Source: Chitinophagales bacterium (GTDB taxonomy: Bacteria; Bacteroidota; Bacteroidia; Chitinophagales; JADIYW01). Taken from it: DNA of 64,000 bases. Below the pieces are notes generated by a model. It worked only from the letters and a program-made list of their open reading frames with translations. It was not told where the DNA came from and did no database searches. How positions within the stretch are numbered: the first letter of the stretch is position 1; each line of letters opens with the position of its first letter. The DNA lies in the NCBI GenBank assembly GCA_023957235.1, contig JAMLHI010000001.1, forward strand, positions 310,001-374,000. The letters are read 5' to 3'. Positions 8,352-18,012 of this stretch are shown here, in pieces. The translations under genes were made by a program, and so were the position numbers.

Positions 8352-8750
8352 TTATTGATTGTCTTCCTCTTTTGATTTGAATTTCTCAATCTCTCTACGG
8401 TCTTTCTTTGTTGGGCGCCCAATTCCTCTGTCTCTGATTTCAAAGTGATGGGTAAAGGATGAACCTAATCTTTCTTTGTCTTCTGGGGGTGTCAAATCAA
8501 TATAGCAGGTCTGGGCTTGAGGTGCTCCAACCCTTTTTTCAATTATATTTTCAACTTGAATAGTATATTTAATCCCTGTTTTTTGAAAGACAATAACCTG
8601 CCCTACTTGCACTTGAAAAGAAGGCTTTACGTTCTGTCCTTCGACCTTGACTTTCCCTGCACTACATGCATCAGTGGCTAATGTACGTGTTTTGAACCAA
8701 CGTGTTGCCCATAACCACTTATCAATTCTAGTTTTTGCTAACTCTGACAT
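8352..8750 (-). CDS. RNA-binding S4 domain protein, Hsp15-like
   Basis: 132 residues. The S4 domain is at the N-terminus (TRIDKWLWATRWFKTRTLATDAC...GKVKVEGQNVKPSFQVQVGQ), as in Hsp15/HslR, which binds stalled 50S subunits carrying nascent tRNA. The C-terminal tail is basic (RDRGIGRPTKKDRREIEKFK), as expected for an RNA-binding protein. It lies just upstream of the metalloprotease on the same strand with an 87-base gap and is divergent from the next gene. Confidence 0.88.
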   Translation of the reverse strand: MSELAKTRIDKWLWATRWFKTRTLATDACSAGKVKVEGQNVKPSFQVQVGQVIVFQKTGIKYTIQVENIIEKRVGAPQAQTCYIDLTPPEDKERLGSSFTHHFEIRDRGIGRPTKKDRREIEKFKSKEEDNQ

Positions 8751-8785
8751 AGGATAAATTTACTAACTTGCATAAAAGTTCCCAA

Positions 8786-9172
8786 ATGAAGCAAATATTT
8801 TTAGGAATAATGATTCTTTTATCTTTTTTAATTATCCAATGTGCGGCTATCAATAACGCAACAGAGCCTGCTCAATTACAATCTGCCATAAAAGGAAAAT
8901 GGAATATTGAATATGAAGAATGTTGTGGAAGGACCAATACTGTAACCTATGGAGGAAGTCAGGCTATTCATTTTAATATTAAAAATCAAACTTATCGTAT
9001 TTATCATGGCTCTGAAATTCAAAAGAGCGGAAATTATTCTTTAAGTGCTGACGAAAAAGGAACAATGATACAGTTGGAAGACCGCTTTCCTGCAATCTTA
9101 AGAATTACAGATGGCTTATTATATATCGACTGGAGTTATATGGATTTGAAAAGAGAAGTATATAAGAGATAA
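8786..9172 (+). CDS. Small secreted protein, lipocalin-like
   Basis: 128 residues from ATG 8786, with a hydrophobic N-terminus (KQIFLGIMILLSFLIIQCAA). The Cys could be a lipid attachment site, although Gln at -1 is atypical for a lipobox. The mature part contains IKGKWNIEYEECCGRTN and repeated beta-strand-like stretches, reminiscent of small lipocalin-like proteins of Bacteroidota. A vicinal Cys pair (residues 48-49) is notable. No function can be assigned. Confidence 0.7.
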   Translation: MKQIFLGIMILLSFLIIQCAAINNATEPAQLQSAIKGKWNIEYEECCGRTNTVTYGGSQAIHFNIKNQTYRIYHGSEIQKSGNYSLSADEKGTMIQLEDRFPAILRITDGLLYIDWSYMDLKREVYKR

Positions 9173-9213
9173 ACGGCTTTCTTCTTTCTCTTGCCAAAAT
9201 TCTATTTGGAAAT

Positions 9214-10737
9214 TTAGTTTTTAGATTCTAATGTACCTGATATCGAGTGCTTTTGAAAAATAGTACCTTTTTCTACCACCAACATGCACAAGAGCAAGAG
9301 AATGATACCCAAACTAAACAATCCATAAGCTTTGCTAAAAAAACAACCTATATAAATAACAGCAATTATGGGCATTATTCCAATATAAAATATCCAATTG
9401 AACTCCTTTCTCAGATTAGATTTTTGGCTCCATTCCAATATGCTGATTAAAATTAAAATTCCCGAAGCTAGAATCCCCAATTTGGCATGAACTGAAAAAA
9501 TAATGAGAACGATTATACTTTTTGAAATCAACAAGAGAAGGCTTTGAATTTTTTGTAATTGAGTATAAAAAGCTATTTCAAATGCAACAGCCCCTATCAT
9601 CAATAGAAGAATGCCCCAACCACTCCCTTTGTTAGAAGCATAATAAGCAGTAATAGCAAGACATCCATACGCCATACCTTTTAAGAGTGAATAATAAAGG
9701 GTACTATTTAATCTACGAAGGATAAAGAGTAGAATAAGTAATAAATTTTTAAAGAATAAAAGAGGTGTGAAATAACTGCTAAAGGGATGGAAAAAAGTCA
9801 TGATGACATCCATTATGAGAATAAAAATAATATGCAAAGCAGCATTGTCTTTCTTGACTACAAAACTAAAATTGAAGACTAAAACGGAGATGAAAAACAT
9901 CTTGACGATATATATTGCTAGATATTCTTTGTAAATCAATCCCAACATATATAGTGACAAAATTGGGATTAGCCGCAATACAATGTGTTTTGTGTTTTTG
10001 AGCCTTAAAAAGAGATTTAAAACCAATGGCAATAGAAAAAAACCACTCATCAACCCACATGTCACTCCTATGGCTATACTATCAAAGGTTTTGTGTTGCT
10101 CAATCCCCGATTTAATGACTTTCATCGTTGCAAAACTAATAGATATCAAAAAGAACAAGACAATAGCATAAGCATAATGCTTTCTCAAGAACTGGGTGCT
10201 ATCCAACCAATGTTTGCGGAGGTTCCAAATGAAAATTAATGTTAGAATCAGCCCAATTGCCGAAGATATAATTTGAGGAAGATAGTTGAATAGAATGAAA
10301 ATATTTTGCATCTCATTACTTTCATATCCCAAATCTAATCCTACTCTTAAGCCAAGCCCTTCTGCATCGTTTAAATGTGAAAACTGATCTAAAAGTAAAT
10401 GTACAGCAATAGCCAGGCCTATACTCCATATCATCTTTGGCAATAGTTTAAGAGAAGAAATTTTTTCTTTTATCCTCCATGATACTACTCCTTCATTTGC
10501 CAAAGGAATCCATACCCATAATAAGAAATAGGTAATCAAAACTCCTATAGGAATAAGGGTAAAAAGAATATTCGTTTTCGTATAGGTAAAAAGATGATAT
10601 CTCGTTTCTGAAAATCGATATATAATATCTAAGTCTGGGACCCAACTACCAATAATCAGTGCAGGGAGATTGAAATAGCGCGGCAACCATCTATATAGTG
10701 GTAAAACAAATCCAGGATGTACTAAAGTATGAGGCAT
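9214..10737 (-). CDS. DUF4184 family membrane protein
   Basis: 507 residues with about a dozen hydrophobic segments. The N-terminus (MPHTLVHPGFVLPLYRWLPR... IGSWVPDLD) matches the start of DUF4184 proteins, inner-membrane proteins related in sequence style to metal-dependent membrane hydrolases of the YdjM type. His 3, His 7 and the PDLD acidic pair, with later HLLLDQFSH, could bind a metal. The C-terminal half is extra membrane sequence of unknown role. The gene is 32 bases downstream of the acyl-CoA synthetase gene on the same strand. Confidence 0.75.
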   Translation of the reverse strand: MPHTLVHPGFVLPLYRWLPRYFNLPALIIGSWVPDLDIIYRFSETRYHLFTYTKTNILFTLIPIGVLITYFLLWVWIPLANEGVVSWRIKEKISSLKLLPKMIWSIGLAIAVHLLLDQFSHLNDAEGLGLRVGLDLGYESNEMQNIFILFNYLPQIISSAIGLILTLIFIWNLRKHWLDSTQFLRKHYAYAIVLFFLISISFATMKVIKSGIEQHKTFDSIAIGVTCGLMSGFFLLPLVLNLFLRLKNTKHIVLRLIPILSLYMLGLIYKEYLAIYIVKMFFISVLVFNFSFVVKKDNAALHIIFILIMDVIMTFFHPFSSYFTPLLFFKNLLLILLFILRRLNSTLYYSLLKGMAYGCLAITAYYASNKGSGWGILLLMIGAVAFEIAFYTQLQKIQSLLLLISKSIIVLIIFSVHAKLGILASGILILISILEWSQKSNLRKEFNWIFYIGIMPIIAVIYIGCFFSKAYGLFSLGIILLLLCMLVVEKGTIFQKHSISGTLESKN

Positions 10738-10769
10738 GGCAACATAATCTCATTAGAAACAGACTATCC

Positions 10770-12422
10770 CTATTGCCCCCAAAGGACATTCCCATCCAAT
10801 TGATACCACTCTTGATATTTGTGCTCAAATTTTTTTTCAAGGACATTCCTTTTCACTTTTAGCGTTGGGGTTAGTAGGTTGTTGTCTATTGTCCATTCCT
10901 CTTCCATGATAACCACTTTCTTTATCCGTTCATGTTTATCTAAAGAAGGGTTGAGCTGCATAACTGTATTCACAATACTCTCTTCAACTACCTTTTTGTC
11001 TGTTTGCTTTGCTTCTTCTGAAAGGACAATCATCGCCATTGTCTGAGGAAGGTTGGAGCCGACAAGGCACACTTGTTCTATAAATGTGTTTTTGGATAAA
11101 TTCATTTCAATAGGAGCTGGTGCCACATATTTTCCTTTGTCTGTTTTGAAGATATCTTTGATTCGACCAGTGATTTTCAGAAAGCCATCATGATCAACTT
11201 CTCCTTGGTCTCCAGTGCAGATATATCCATCTTGGGAGATTGTCTCTTTGGTCTTCTCAGGATCTTTGTAATATCCTACCATATTGGCTTCGCTTTTAAC
11301 CTGGATTTCACCTTCTTCTGAAATTCTAACATCTACGTGAGGAAAAGGTTGTCCAACTTTTCCTGGTTTACGAAATTCTGCTTTTGTAAAATGCGAATAC
11401 GCACTATTCTCAGTCATGGCATAGGCTTCGCAAATTTTAATATCCAGCTTGTCAAACCAATTCATCATTGCAGGAGGCAATGGTGCTGCACCCGAAAGAA
11501 CATATTTGGCTCTACCAAGCCCTAATCCCTCTTTGATCTTTTTCTTAAAAAGTGAAGACACTATAGGAATAGATAATATGATAGACAATTTATCTTGAGG
11601 GACTTTCGACAAAATTCCCATTTGAAACTTAGTCCATATTCTCGGTACAGCAAGGAAAACACTTGGTTGTACTTTTTTCAGATTGGCAGGAAAACTATCC
11701 AATGATTCAGCAAAAGAAATTTTCCCTCCCGAATAAATAGCTCCCATTTCAACGAGCATCCTCTCAGCGATATGGGACATAGGCAGATAAGAAAAGAAGT
11801 TTTCTTCTTCATTAATCTTGTTTAAATATTCTAATGCATTAGCTGCAGCAAAGGAGATAGAGTGAAAAGAGTGCATAACTCCTTTAGGAAGCCCTGTTGT
11901 ACCTGAGGTATAGATAATCGTAATCAATTCATCTCCATTTCTAATTTCAGAAATACGCAATGGAGGAGTTGAGTTAATTATATTTTCCCAATTGGAATCA
12001 CATTTTTCTGTCCAAAATGGATAGGAAATTGTATGTACACCAGAAGGTAAGCCTGCCTTTTGTTTTTGCCAGCTATCTAGTTTGCCAATAAATGCCACCT
12101 TCGCATCACTGTGTTTCATAACATATTCAATAGTGTCAGCAGTAATAGTAGGATACAAAGGAACAGATACATATCCTGCCATCATTATTGCAAGGTCACT
12201 CATGATCCAATGGGCACAGTTTTTTGAAAGAATGGCAACCTTACTTCCTCTCTCAAGCCCTAAACTTTGAAGATATGCCGCAACACATCTTATTTGTCTA
12301 TCTGCTTCTCTCCATGTATAAGTATGCCATTCACCTAGAAAAGGTTGATTTAAAAATATTTGGTTGGGCTTGGTATTCACATACTGAGCAAACTTTTCAT
12401 GAGGATATATTGTCTGAGCCAT
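10770..12422 (-). CDS. Long-chain acyl-CoA synthetase (AMP-forming)
   Basis: 550 residues from ATG 12422; an upstream in-frame start at 12461 would add 13 residues not expected in the family. The AMP-binding P-loop IIYTSGTTGLPKGVMHS, the YAMTE adenine-binding motif and YICTGDQGEVDHDGFLKITGRIKDIFKT identify an ANL-family adenylate-forming enzyme. The layout and SYLPMSHIAERM resemble FadD15-type long-chain fatty acid CoA ligases. It would activate fatty acids to acyl-CoA for lipid synthesis or degradation at the membrane. It appears co-directional with the DUF4184 gene downstream. Confidence 0.92.
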   Translation of the reverse strand: MAQTIYPHEKFAQYVNTKPNQIFLNQPFLGEWHTYTWREADRQIRCVAAYLQSLGLERGSKVAILSKNCAHWIMSDLAIMMAGYVSVPLYPTITADTIEYVMKHSDAKVAFIGKLDSWQKQKAGLPSGVHTISYPFWTEKCDSNWENIINSTPPLRISEIRNGDELITIIYTSGTTGLPKGVMHSFHSISFAAANALEYLNKINEEENFFSYLPMSHIAERMLVEMGAIYSGGKISFAESLDSFPANLKKVQPSVFLAVPRIWTKFQMGILSKVPQDKLSIILSIPIVSSLFKKKIKEGLGLGRAKYVLSGAAPLPPAMMNWFDKLDIKICEAYAMTENSAYSHFTKAEFRKPGKVGQPFPHVDVRISEEGEIQVKSEANMVGYYKDPEKTKETISQDGYICTGDQGEVDHDGFLKITGRIKDIFKTDKGKYVAPAPIEMNLSKNTFIEQVCLVGSNLPQTMAMIVLSEEAKQTDKKVVEESIVNTVMQLNPSLDKHERIKKVVIMEEEWTIDNNLLTPTLKVKRNVLEKKFEHKYQEWYQLDGNVLWGQ

Positions 12423-12555
12423 AATTGAGAAGGATAAACTTGTATGAATGAATTTAAACAATTGTTTGCTTTTCTAAAACTTATTGTAGAAAATTATTAT
12501 CTAATTATTTACATAAAAATAGAATAAGAGGTATTGATAAGAGAAATATCTAGGA

Positions 12556-13482
12556 CTATCCTTTCCCTCTAAGCCCAAGGAATAAAACTCCCACCAAAAC
12601 CAATATTGTTCCTATTCCTTGTGTCAGAGAAAAAGGCTCATGCAATATGAAATATGACATTAGGATAGTGGCAATAGGGCCAAAGGTGGATAAGATGGCT
12701 GCATTGGAAGACCCTATAATTGATATCCCTTTCGTTAAGGTATATGTTGGGATTACAGTAGCAATTATTCCCATTAAAAAGCCATAAACATAAACTTGCC
12801 AATCATAGTGAAAAACATTCACCCCATATATCCATCCAAAATGAATTAAAACTGCAATAATAGAAATAAGCATCGATAGGCTATTAAAAGTGACTATTCC
12901 AATTTGTCTAATCAAATTGTCACTAAAAACTAAATAAAAAGCATAGGTCAATGCACTTAAAAAGATATAAAAGATTCCCAATCCTATGTTTGTAGAGTTG
13001 AAATCAAAATCTTGACTAACACAAGCTATTAAAATCCCAGAATAAGTAATGGCTACAGCAATAGCTTGCGGCTTTGATATTTTTCTTTTAAAAAGCCATG
13101 CTCCCAGCAACAAGACGAGTGTAGGATATATAAAAATAATCAGTCGTTCCAAATTAGCTTGAACATATTGTAATCCCATAAAATCAAATAGACTTGCTAG
13201 ATAATATCCTAAAAGCCCTATGGTTAACAGCTTAATCCATGGTGCAGATTTGATATTTTTGAGCGTGATAGAAGGAGAAAAAACAATAATTCCTAAATAA
13301 TAAGGCAAGGCAAACAACATCCTCAACATCAGAGCCGTGATGGCATCAACACCATGAGCTAATGTCAGTTTGACAAAAATAGCTTTGGTGCTGAAACAAG
13401 CCGCTCCAATCAAAATAAGGACAACTCCTTTTCTGAAATCATTCTGTGATGACCAAATTTTTGGAGTGCTTCCAATGTTCAT
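12556..13482 (-). CDS. EamA/DMT family transporter
   Basis: 308 residues with ten hydrophobic helices arranged as two EamA repeats (about 15-140 and 165-300). Segments such as GAACFSTKAIFVKLTLAHG near the start and GSSNAAILSTFGPIATILMSYFILHEP near the end are typical of drug/metabolite transporters of the 10-TMS DMT family. Substrate cannot be told from sequence. It is separated from the following leftward gene by 133 bases. Confidence 0.9.
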   Translation of the reverse strand: MNIGSTPKIWSSQNDFRKGVVLILIGAACFSTKAIFVKLTLAHGVDAITALMLRMLFALPYYLGIIVFSPSITLKNIKSAPWIKLLTIGLLGYYLASLFDFMGLQYVQANLERLIIFIYPTLVLLLGAWLFKRKISKPQAIAVAITYSGILIACVSQDFDFNSTNIGLGIFYIFLSALTYAFYLVFSDNLIRQIGIVTFNSLSMLISIIAVLIHFGWIYGVNVFHYDWQVYVYGFLMGIIATVIPTYTLTKGISIIGSSNAAILSTFGPIATILMSYFILHEPFSLTQGIGTILVLVGVLFLGLRGKG

Positions 13483-13708
13483 ATTTCAAAACTAAGCGTA
13501 TTTGATTTTAATAGAAAAATTTTTAGAGAAAAGCCTCTTCATTCATTGATGGTTTAACGTAAAAATATTGTAATAGAAAAACACTTTCCCAAAATTCAAC
13601 TTCCCTACTTAATTCAAGTAAAAAGAAGATTATCTCTCAAATAATCATTTTAAAATATTTTTATTTTAATTTCAATCTTCAAAAAATCATCCTTAACAAG
13701 CCAGTTAT

Positions 13709-14545
13709 ATGCCAGCTTTTGACAAAATATTGCACTCAGATATAATAGGAGAAGTATGGAGGGCTGTTTTATTGCGGATAAAAGATGGGAAAGTGAAACA
13801 ATTGATGACACTTAACCCCATTCAGGTGTACAATGAAACGATGTCTTATAAATTAGATAAAACTCATTTGGATATTGATATTAATGCAAGTGTCGAAAAT
13901 ATCATCCAAAAACCAATTCAAAGGGCTTTTGATTTTCTGTCATTGGATTTCAAATCAGCAGAAAAAAATATGTTTAGCCTGAATGTGTCAGTAGATGTGG
14001 ACGTAAGGATGGATTATAAAAATATTGGGCTTTATTTAGACAAGCAGTATGCTCATCAGGAATATTGGATTTTGGACAATAGAGTCGGTTTGCTTTTCGA
14101 TCATTTTATATTAAAAATGAAAAATGGTCTTTTAGAAGTCGAAATGCCTATACATATAAAAGCTCGATATAAGAACCTGAATTATGCAGGAGATGCCATG
14201 GTGTTTGCTCGTGGAAGCATTGTATATCACCCTTTTTTGAAAACAGTTAAAGTGACTGACATTAGTTATGTTGCAAGCTCAGAAAAGTGGATTTTAAGAT
14301 TAATAAATATGATTTATTATAAAGACATTGTCGCTGCTTTAGAAGATTTTATGCAATTTAATATCACGCAAGAACTTGATGAAGGTCTTGCCCTTCTGCA
14401 AAAAAAAGTGGATGAACACAACGAAGAATATAACTTTATAGTAGGCGAAGCAAATAATCTTCAACTCAATAGAATTCAACTTTTACAAGATGGAGGGATA
14501 GCGAGTTTACATATTGATGGGATGGTAAAATTACGCAGGTACTAG
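13709..14545 (+). CDS. Hypothetical protein, possibly DUF4403-like
   Basis: 278 residues, no signal peptide or membrane helix. Alternating hydrophobic beta-strand-like segments (LDIDINASVENII, SLNVSVDVDVRMDYKNIGLYL, LLEVEMPIHIKARYKNLNYAG) and a C-terminal GGIASLHIDGMVKL suggest a beta-rich fold. Parts are reminiscent of DUF4403/lipid-binding-like proteins, but the similarity is weak and I do not claim a function. Its 3' end overlaps the convergent 161-residue gene by 15 bases. Confidence 0.65.
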   Translation: MPAFDKILHSDIIGEVWRAVLLRIKDGKVKQLMTLNPIQVYNETMSYKLDKTHLDIDINASVENIIQKPIQRAFDFLSLDFKSAEKNMFSLNVSVDVDVRMDYKNIGLYLDKQYAHQEYWILDNRVGLLFDHFILKMKNGLLEVEMPIHIKARYKNLNYAGDAMVFARGSIVYHPFLKTVKVTDISYVASSEKWILRLINMIYYKDIVAALEDFMQFNITQELDEGLALLQKKVDEHNEEYNFIVGEANNLQLNRIQLLQDGGIASLHIDGMVKLRRY

Positions 14546-15016
14546 CTGTTCTATCACCCAGTCTGTACTTATCCGAATTGCTTCTTGAATGACAATCTCA
14601 AATCCTTTATTGATTAGTTCATCAGTAGCATCTTCTTGTAAAATTTCCCAATAAATAGTTTTAATTTTTGTATATAATTCAAAGTCCAAATCTAGCATTT
14701 CAGATTTCTCCTGATGGCTATCAACTATCAACTTATATAAACGAGTAGAAATAGAGAGGAAAGGTTCCATTCCTTTGCTAGCTTTAAATAGCGCATCAAG
14801 AAAGATGACTGTTTTTATCTTGGGAATTTCATAATAATAAAATTCAGAAATCCCGGTCTTGTCAATAGATATATTCAATAAAGAAATAAAATTATTCTGA
14901 TGATATATCCCCAAATCTTTAGAGGGTAATTCTATACTGATAGTAATCTCAGGCTTATATATTTGATAATAAAAGAGGGTATTCCCAAAATCTTCTGTTG
15001 TCTCATATATTTTCAT
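14531..15016 (-). CDS. Hypothetical protein, 161 aa
   Basis: Acidic, soluble-looking protein with no signal peptide. It has Tyr/Ile-rich beta-like segments at the N-terminus and amphipathic helices at the C-terminus (FELYTKIKTIYWEILQ, IVIQEAIRISTDWVIEQL). No family recognised. It converges on the upstream beta-rich gene with a 15-base overlap and lies 61 bases from the alpha/beta hydrolase gene on the same strand. Confidence 0.6.
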   Translation of the reverse strand: MKIYETTEDFGNTLFYYQIYKPEITISIELPSKDLGIYHQNNFISLLNISIDKTGISEFYYYEIPKIKTVIFLDALFKASKGMEPFLSISTRLYKLIVDSHQEKSEMLDLDFELYTKIKTIYWEILQEDATDELINKGFEIVIQEAIRISTDWVIEQLVPA

Positions 15017-15077
15017 ACAGATAAAAAAGGTGCTAAAAAATCAATTTCTTTCTACCAATAATTGCTTATCATTCTAT

Positions 15078-15908
15078 TTAAAGATGATTATTCAACCAGT
15101 CTATAATATCCTTAAATACAATATCTTTTTCTGGTTCATTGTGTATTTCATGAAACAATCCTTTATATAATTTGATTTGGATAAGAGAGCCTCCTTTTTT
15201 TGCAAATTCTTCTGATGCTTTGCAATCGGTCAATTGATCTCCTGTGCCATGTAAAACAAGAGTGGGCACTTGAATATCTCCTGCATGAGCTATGGCATAT
15301 TCTCCATTTTCAATGAGAGAAATACCCATTTTAGCCGAAACTTTATCATGCACCAATGGATCGCTAATATATTTTTTTACCACTTCTGCATCACGGGAAA
15401 TATGTTGAGGGTTAAGGCCTGTAGGCAGAGCAAGTTTAGGAACTAAATTTTGCGTCAATCTCCCTAATGCCAATTTAATTGCAGGCTGAGGTGTCGCCAA
15501 TCTAAAATAAGGGGCAGACAAAAGAGCTGCTTTTACTTGTGGTTTTCTCCTTTCCAAATAATTAGCAACTAAACCTCCACCCATACTATGTCCATAAATA
15601 AAATGAGGAATATTAGGGAAGAGATTTGATGATTGATTAAATACCAAGGTCAAATCATCCATAAATTGCTCATAGCTGGGGATGTGTCCTCTGTTCCCTT
15701 CTGAACGGCCATGTCCTCGATGATCATATCCGACAATTGCATATCCTGCTTCCGTAATCACCTTTGCTACATGTTCATAGCGTTCAATATGTTCACCCAT
15801 CCCATGAACCCATGTGATGACTCCTTTCAGATTTGAATCTGGTGTCCAGTATTTTCCATATAGCTTCAAGCCGTCACTAGTTGTCAATTGATATGTATTC
15901 GATTTCAT
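15078..15908 (-). CDS. Alpha/beta hydrolase, monoacylglycerol lipase-like
   Basis: 276 residues. The nucleophile elbow GHSMGGG near residue 107, the oxyanion region WVHGMGEH, the loop YDHRGHGRSEGNRGHI, the acid in HGTGDQLTD and the histidine in LFHEIHNEPEKD form the full set of a Hydrolase_4/monoglyceride lipase-type enzyme. It should hydrolyse monoacylglycerols or lysophospholipids in the cytoplasm or at the membrane. No signal peptide. Confidence 0.93.
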   Translation of the reverse strand: MKSNTYQLTTSDGLKLYGKYWTPDSNLKGVITWVHGMGEHIERYEHVAKVITEAGYAIVGYDHRGHGRSEGNRGHIPSYEQFMDDLTLVFNQSSNLFPNIPHFIYGHSMGGGLVANYLERRKPQVKAALLSAPYFRLATPQPAIKLALGRLTQNLVPKLALPTGLNPQHISRDAEVVKKYISDPLVHDKVSAKMGISLIENGEYAIAHAGDIQVPTLVLHGTGDQLTDCKASEEFAKKGGSLIQIKLYKGLFHEIHNEPEKDIVFKDIIDWLNNHL

Positions 15909-15992
15909 TTGTCTATATTATTTTCTAAAATTACTAAAGTATATTTACTTTAGAAAATTCAAAAGCGAAAGTTTCAACCAACTATTTTTCTG

Positions 15993-17075
15993 ATGAAAAA
16001 GTCTTCCATAATGATAATTGTGAAAATTGTTGTATTTGTCTTGATTCTGATAACTTTATATTTTATCGGAGTTCTCTTATTAGGAATCTTCTCACGATAT
16101 CAACCCAATAAGGAAACAGCACTAAAGATCAACAACAAAGACGCTCTTTTAAGCCTTGAAAAAGACACCCTCTCTATCTATACTTGGAATATAGGATATG
16201 CAGGATTAGATAAAAAATCAGATTTTTTTTATGATGGAGGAAAAATGATGCGCCCTTCAAAAAATCAGGTAGAGAAAAATTTTCAAGGGATTGTCAAGGA
16301 AATCTCTTCATGGAAAGACGCTGATATAATATTTGTTCAAGAAGTGGATGTAAAATCAAAAAGGAGCTATGACCTTCCTGAAATGGAAGATTTGACGACC
16401 CAAATCAAGCATCTACCTTCGTCCGTTTTTGCTTTGAATTATAAGGTAAAATTTGTTCCGAGACCAATCTTTGAACCAATGGGCCATGTATCGTCAGGTG
16501 TTTTGACAATGTCCAAATATCAAATGGACGAGGCGGTAAGAGTTGCTTATCCTGGTAAATTTTCTTTTCCTGTCAATCTTTTCATGCTGAATAGATGCTT
16601 TATCGTTTCTAGAATACCCTATAAAGACAAAGAAATTGTTCTTTTCAATACTCATAATTCAGCTTTTGATGGAGGAATATTAAAAGCTCAGGAAATGGAA
16701 TTTCTCAAGCCATATCTTATTGCTGAATACCAAAAAGGAAATTATGTAATTGCTGGTGGAGATTGGAATCAAGTTTATCCTGGTTTCGTTTCCAACAATA
16801 TTGCACAATATGATGAGACTCCTATTCCCTCTCCTTATCCTGAAGAAGGTTGGCATTGGGCGATGGATACCTTGAATCGGACAAATAGAAAAGTAGATAC
16901 TCCATATATCAAGGGAGTAACTTATACTACAAGTTTTGATTTTTTCCTTTTATCGCCCAATATTCAAGAAATATCTACCGCTACTCAAGTGAGAAATTTT
17001 GAGTACTCAGACCATGAACCAGTTAAAATTATCATTAAACTACAATCGCCCAATATCTCTCAAATTAAAAAATAG
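15993..17075 (+). CDS. Endonuclease/exonuclease/phosphatase family protein
   Basis: 360 residues with an N-terminal membrane anchor (residues 7-32), so the catalytic domain probably faces the periplasm. EEP-fold motifs are present: LSIYTWNIGYAG with the metal-ligand Asn, FVQEVDVKSKRSY with the Glu, ENTHNSAFDGG-like VLFNTHNSAFDGG, GGDWNQ with Asp and Asn, and the terminal SDHEPVKI with the catalytic Asp-His. Such enzymes cleave phosphodiesters in nucleic acids, inositol lipids or sphingomyelin; the substrate here is open. It has its own start region after a divergent hydrolase gene. Confidence 0.88.
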   Translation: MKKSSIMIIVKIVVFVLILITLYFIGVLLLGIFSRYQPNKETALKINNKDALLSLEKDTLSIYTWNIGYAGLDKKSDFFYDGGKMMRPSKNQVEKNFQGIVKEISSWKDADIIFVQEVDVKSKRSYDLPEMEDLTTQIKHLPSSVFALNYKVKFVPRPIFEPMGHVSSGVLTMSKYQMDEAVRVAYPGKFSFPVNLFMLNRCFIVSRIPYKDKEIVLFNTHNSAFDGGILKAQEMEFLKPYLIAEYQKGNYVIAGGDWNQVYPGFVSNNIAQYDETPIPSPYPEEGWHWAMDTLNRTNRKVDTPYIKGVTYTTSFDFFLLSPNIQEISTATQVRNFEYSDHEPVKIIIKLQSPNISQIKK

Positions 17076-17115
17076 ATGAATAAAATTATAGGATTTAATC
17101 TGTAATATTTTACAA

Positions 17116-17123
17116 TAACTTTG
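17116..17123 (+). promoter_or_regulatory. -7 element for the hydrolase-ligase pair
   Basis: TAACTTTG fits the TAnnTTTG consensus and lies 44 bases upstream of the start codon at 17168. A convincing TTTG at -33 is not seen, so only the -7 box is claimed. Confidence 0.35.
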
Positions 17124-17167
17124 TATATCAATAATTGGTTATTGAGGATTATTGATTAAATTTAAGA

Positions 17168-18004
17168 ATGCAAACATTCAACTTTAAAAATTTTGAGATA
17201 AAATATGTGCAAGAAGGTGAGGGGCAACCGATCGTCTTTATTCACAATGGAGGAACTTCTCATGTAATCTGGGAGGAAATTATTGATCTTCTATCAAATG
17301 ATTATGCTTGTTATTCTATTGATTTATTAGGTTACGGAAACTCATCAAAGCCAAAATCTGAAATGCCAAAAGAACTTCACTTAGAAATTTTGGAGGCCTT
17401 CATTCAACACCATCATCTTGAAGATGTGATATTGGTTGGAAATTGTATGGGAAGTGCTCTGTCTTTAGCTTATGCACAGAAAAACACTAAAAATGTCCGC
17501 TCACTAATACTTTTTAATCCTTTGACTTATCATACTTTTGAAAAGGGGTATTTAGGTACATTATTAAAATTGAGAAAAACAGCTCCTAGTGTTTCTAAGC
17601 TATTTTATAAAGGAATTGGACAGTTTAAACTCAATAACATGCTCAGTGAACAATCTTTGAGAATGCAGTTTGGCCCAATTGGGAGGTCTCAACATTTGGA
17701 AAAGACTGAAGACTTATGCGCTTGTTTTACGAGAGATGGACAGCTAAACTCCTTGCTTTTAACATTGGACGATTTGGTCAATTACGATGAGTTTGACAAA
17801 ACAAAACTCCCTTCAAATTTTCCTCCAATATGTACTATTTGGGGAGAGAATAATCTCATCTTGTCTTCAAAAGCTGGTAGGAAATTGAATAAAACACTTC
17901 AACCTCAAAGGGAAGAATGGCTGATAGGAGGAGGACATCTCGTGATGATGGAATTGCCAGCAGTCTCAGCAAATATCATCAGAGAATTTATTGAAAACAA
18001 ATAG
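17168..18004 (+). CDS. Alpha/beta hydrolase with Cys at nucleophile elbow
   Basis: 278 residues. The fold is clear from IVFIHNGGTSHVIWEE, the strand-turn YSIDLLGYGNSSKP and the nucleophile elbow VGNCMGSALSLAYA, where the usual Ser is Cys (residue about 98), as in GxCxG enzymes such as dienelactone hydrolases and PHA synthases. The histidine lies in IGGGHLVMMELP. In the usual acid position the sequence reads WGENNLI, so Asp is replaced. The next gene, starting eight bases after the stop, is an OleC-like ligase, so this protein may play the part OleB plays beside OleC. OleB family members use Asp as nucleophile, so the chemistry would differ. Function is inferred from context only. Confidence 0.85.
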   Translation: MQTFNFKNFEIKYVQEGEGQPIVFIHNGGTSHVIWEEIIDLLSNDYACYSIDLLGYGNSSKPKSEMPKELHLEILEAFIQHHHLEDVILVGNCMGSALSLAYAQKNTKNVRSLILFNPLTYHTFEKGYLGTLLKLRKTAPSVSKLFYKGIGQFKLNNMLSEQSLRMQFGPIGRSQHLEKTEDLCACFTRDGQLNSLLLTLDDLVNYDEFDKTKLPSNFPPICTIWGENNLILSSKAGRKLNKTLQPQREEWLIGGGHLVMMELPAVSANIIREFIENK

Positions 18005-18012
18005 TTCATTAA

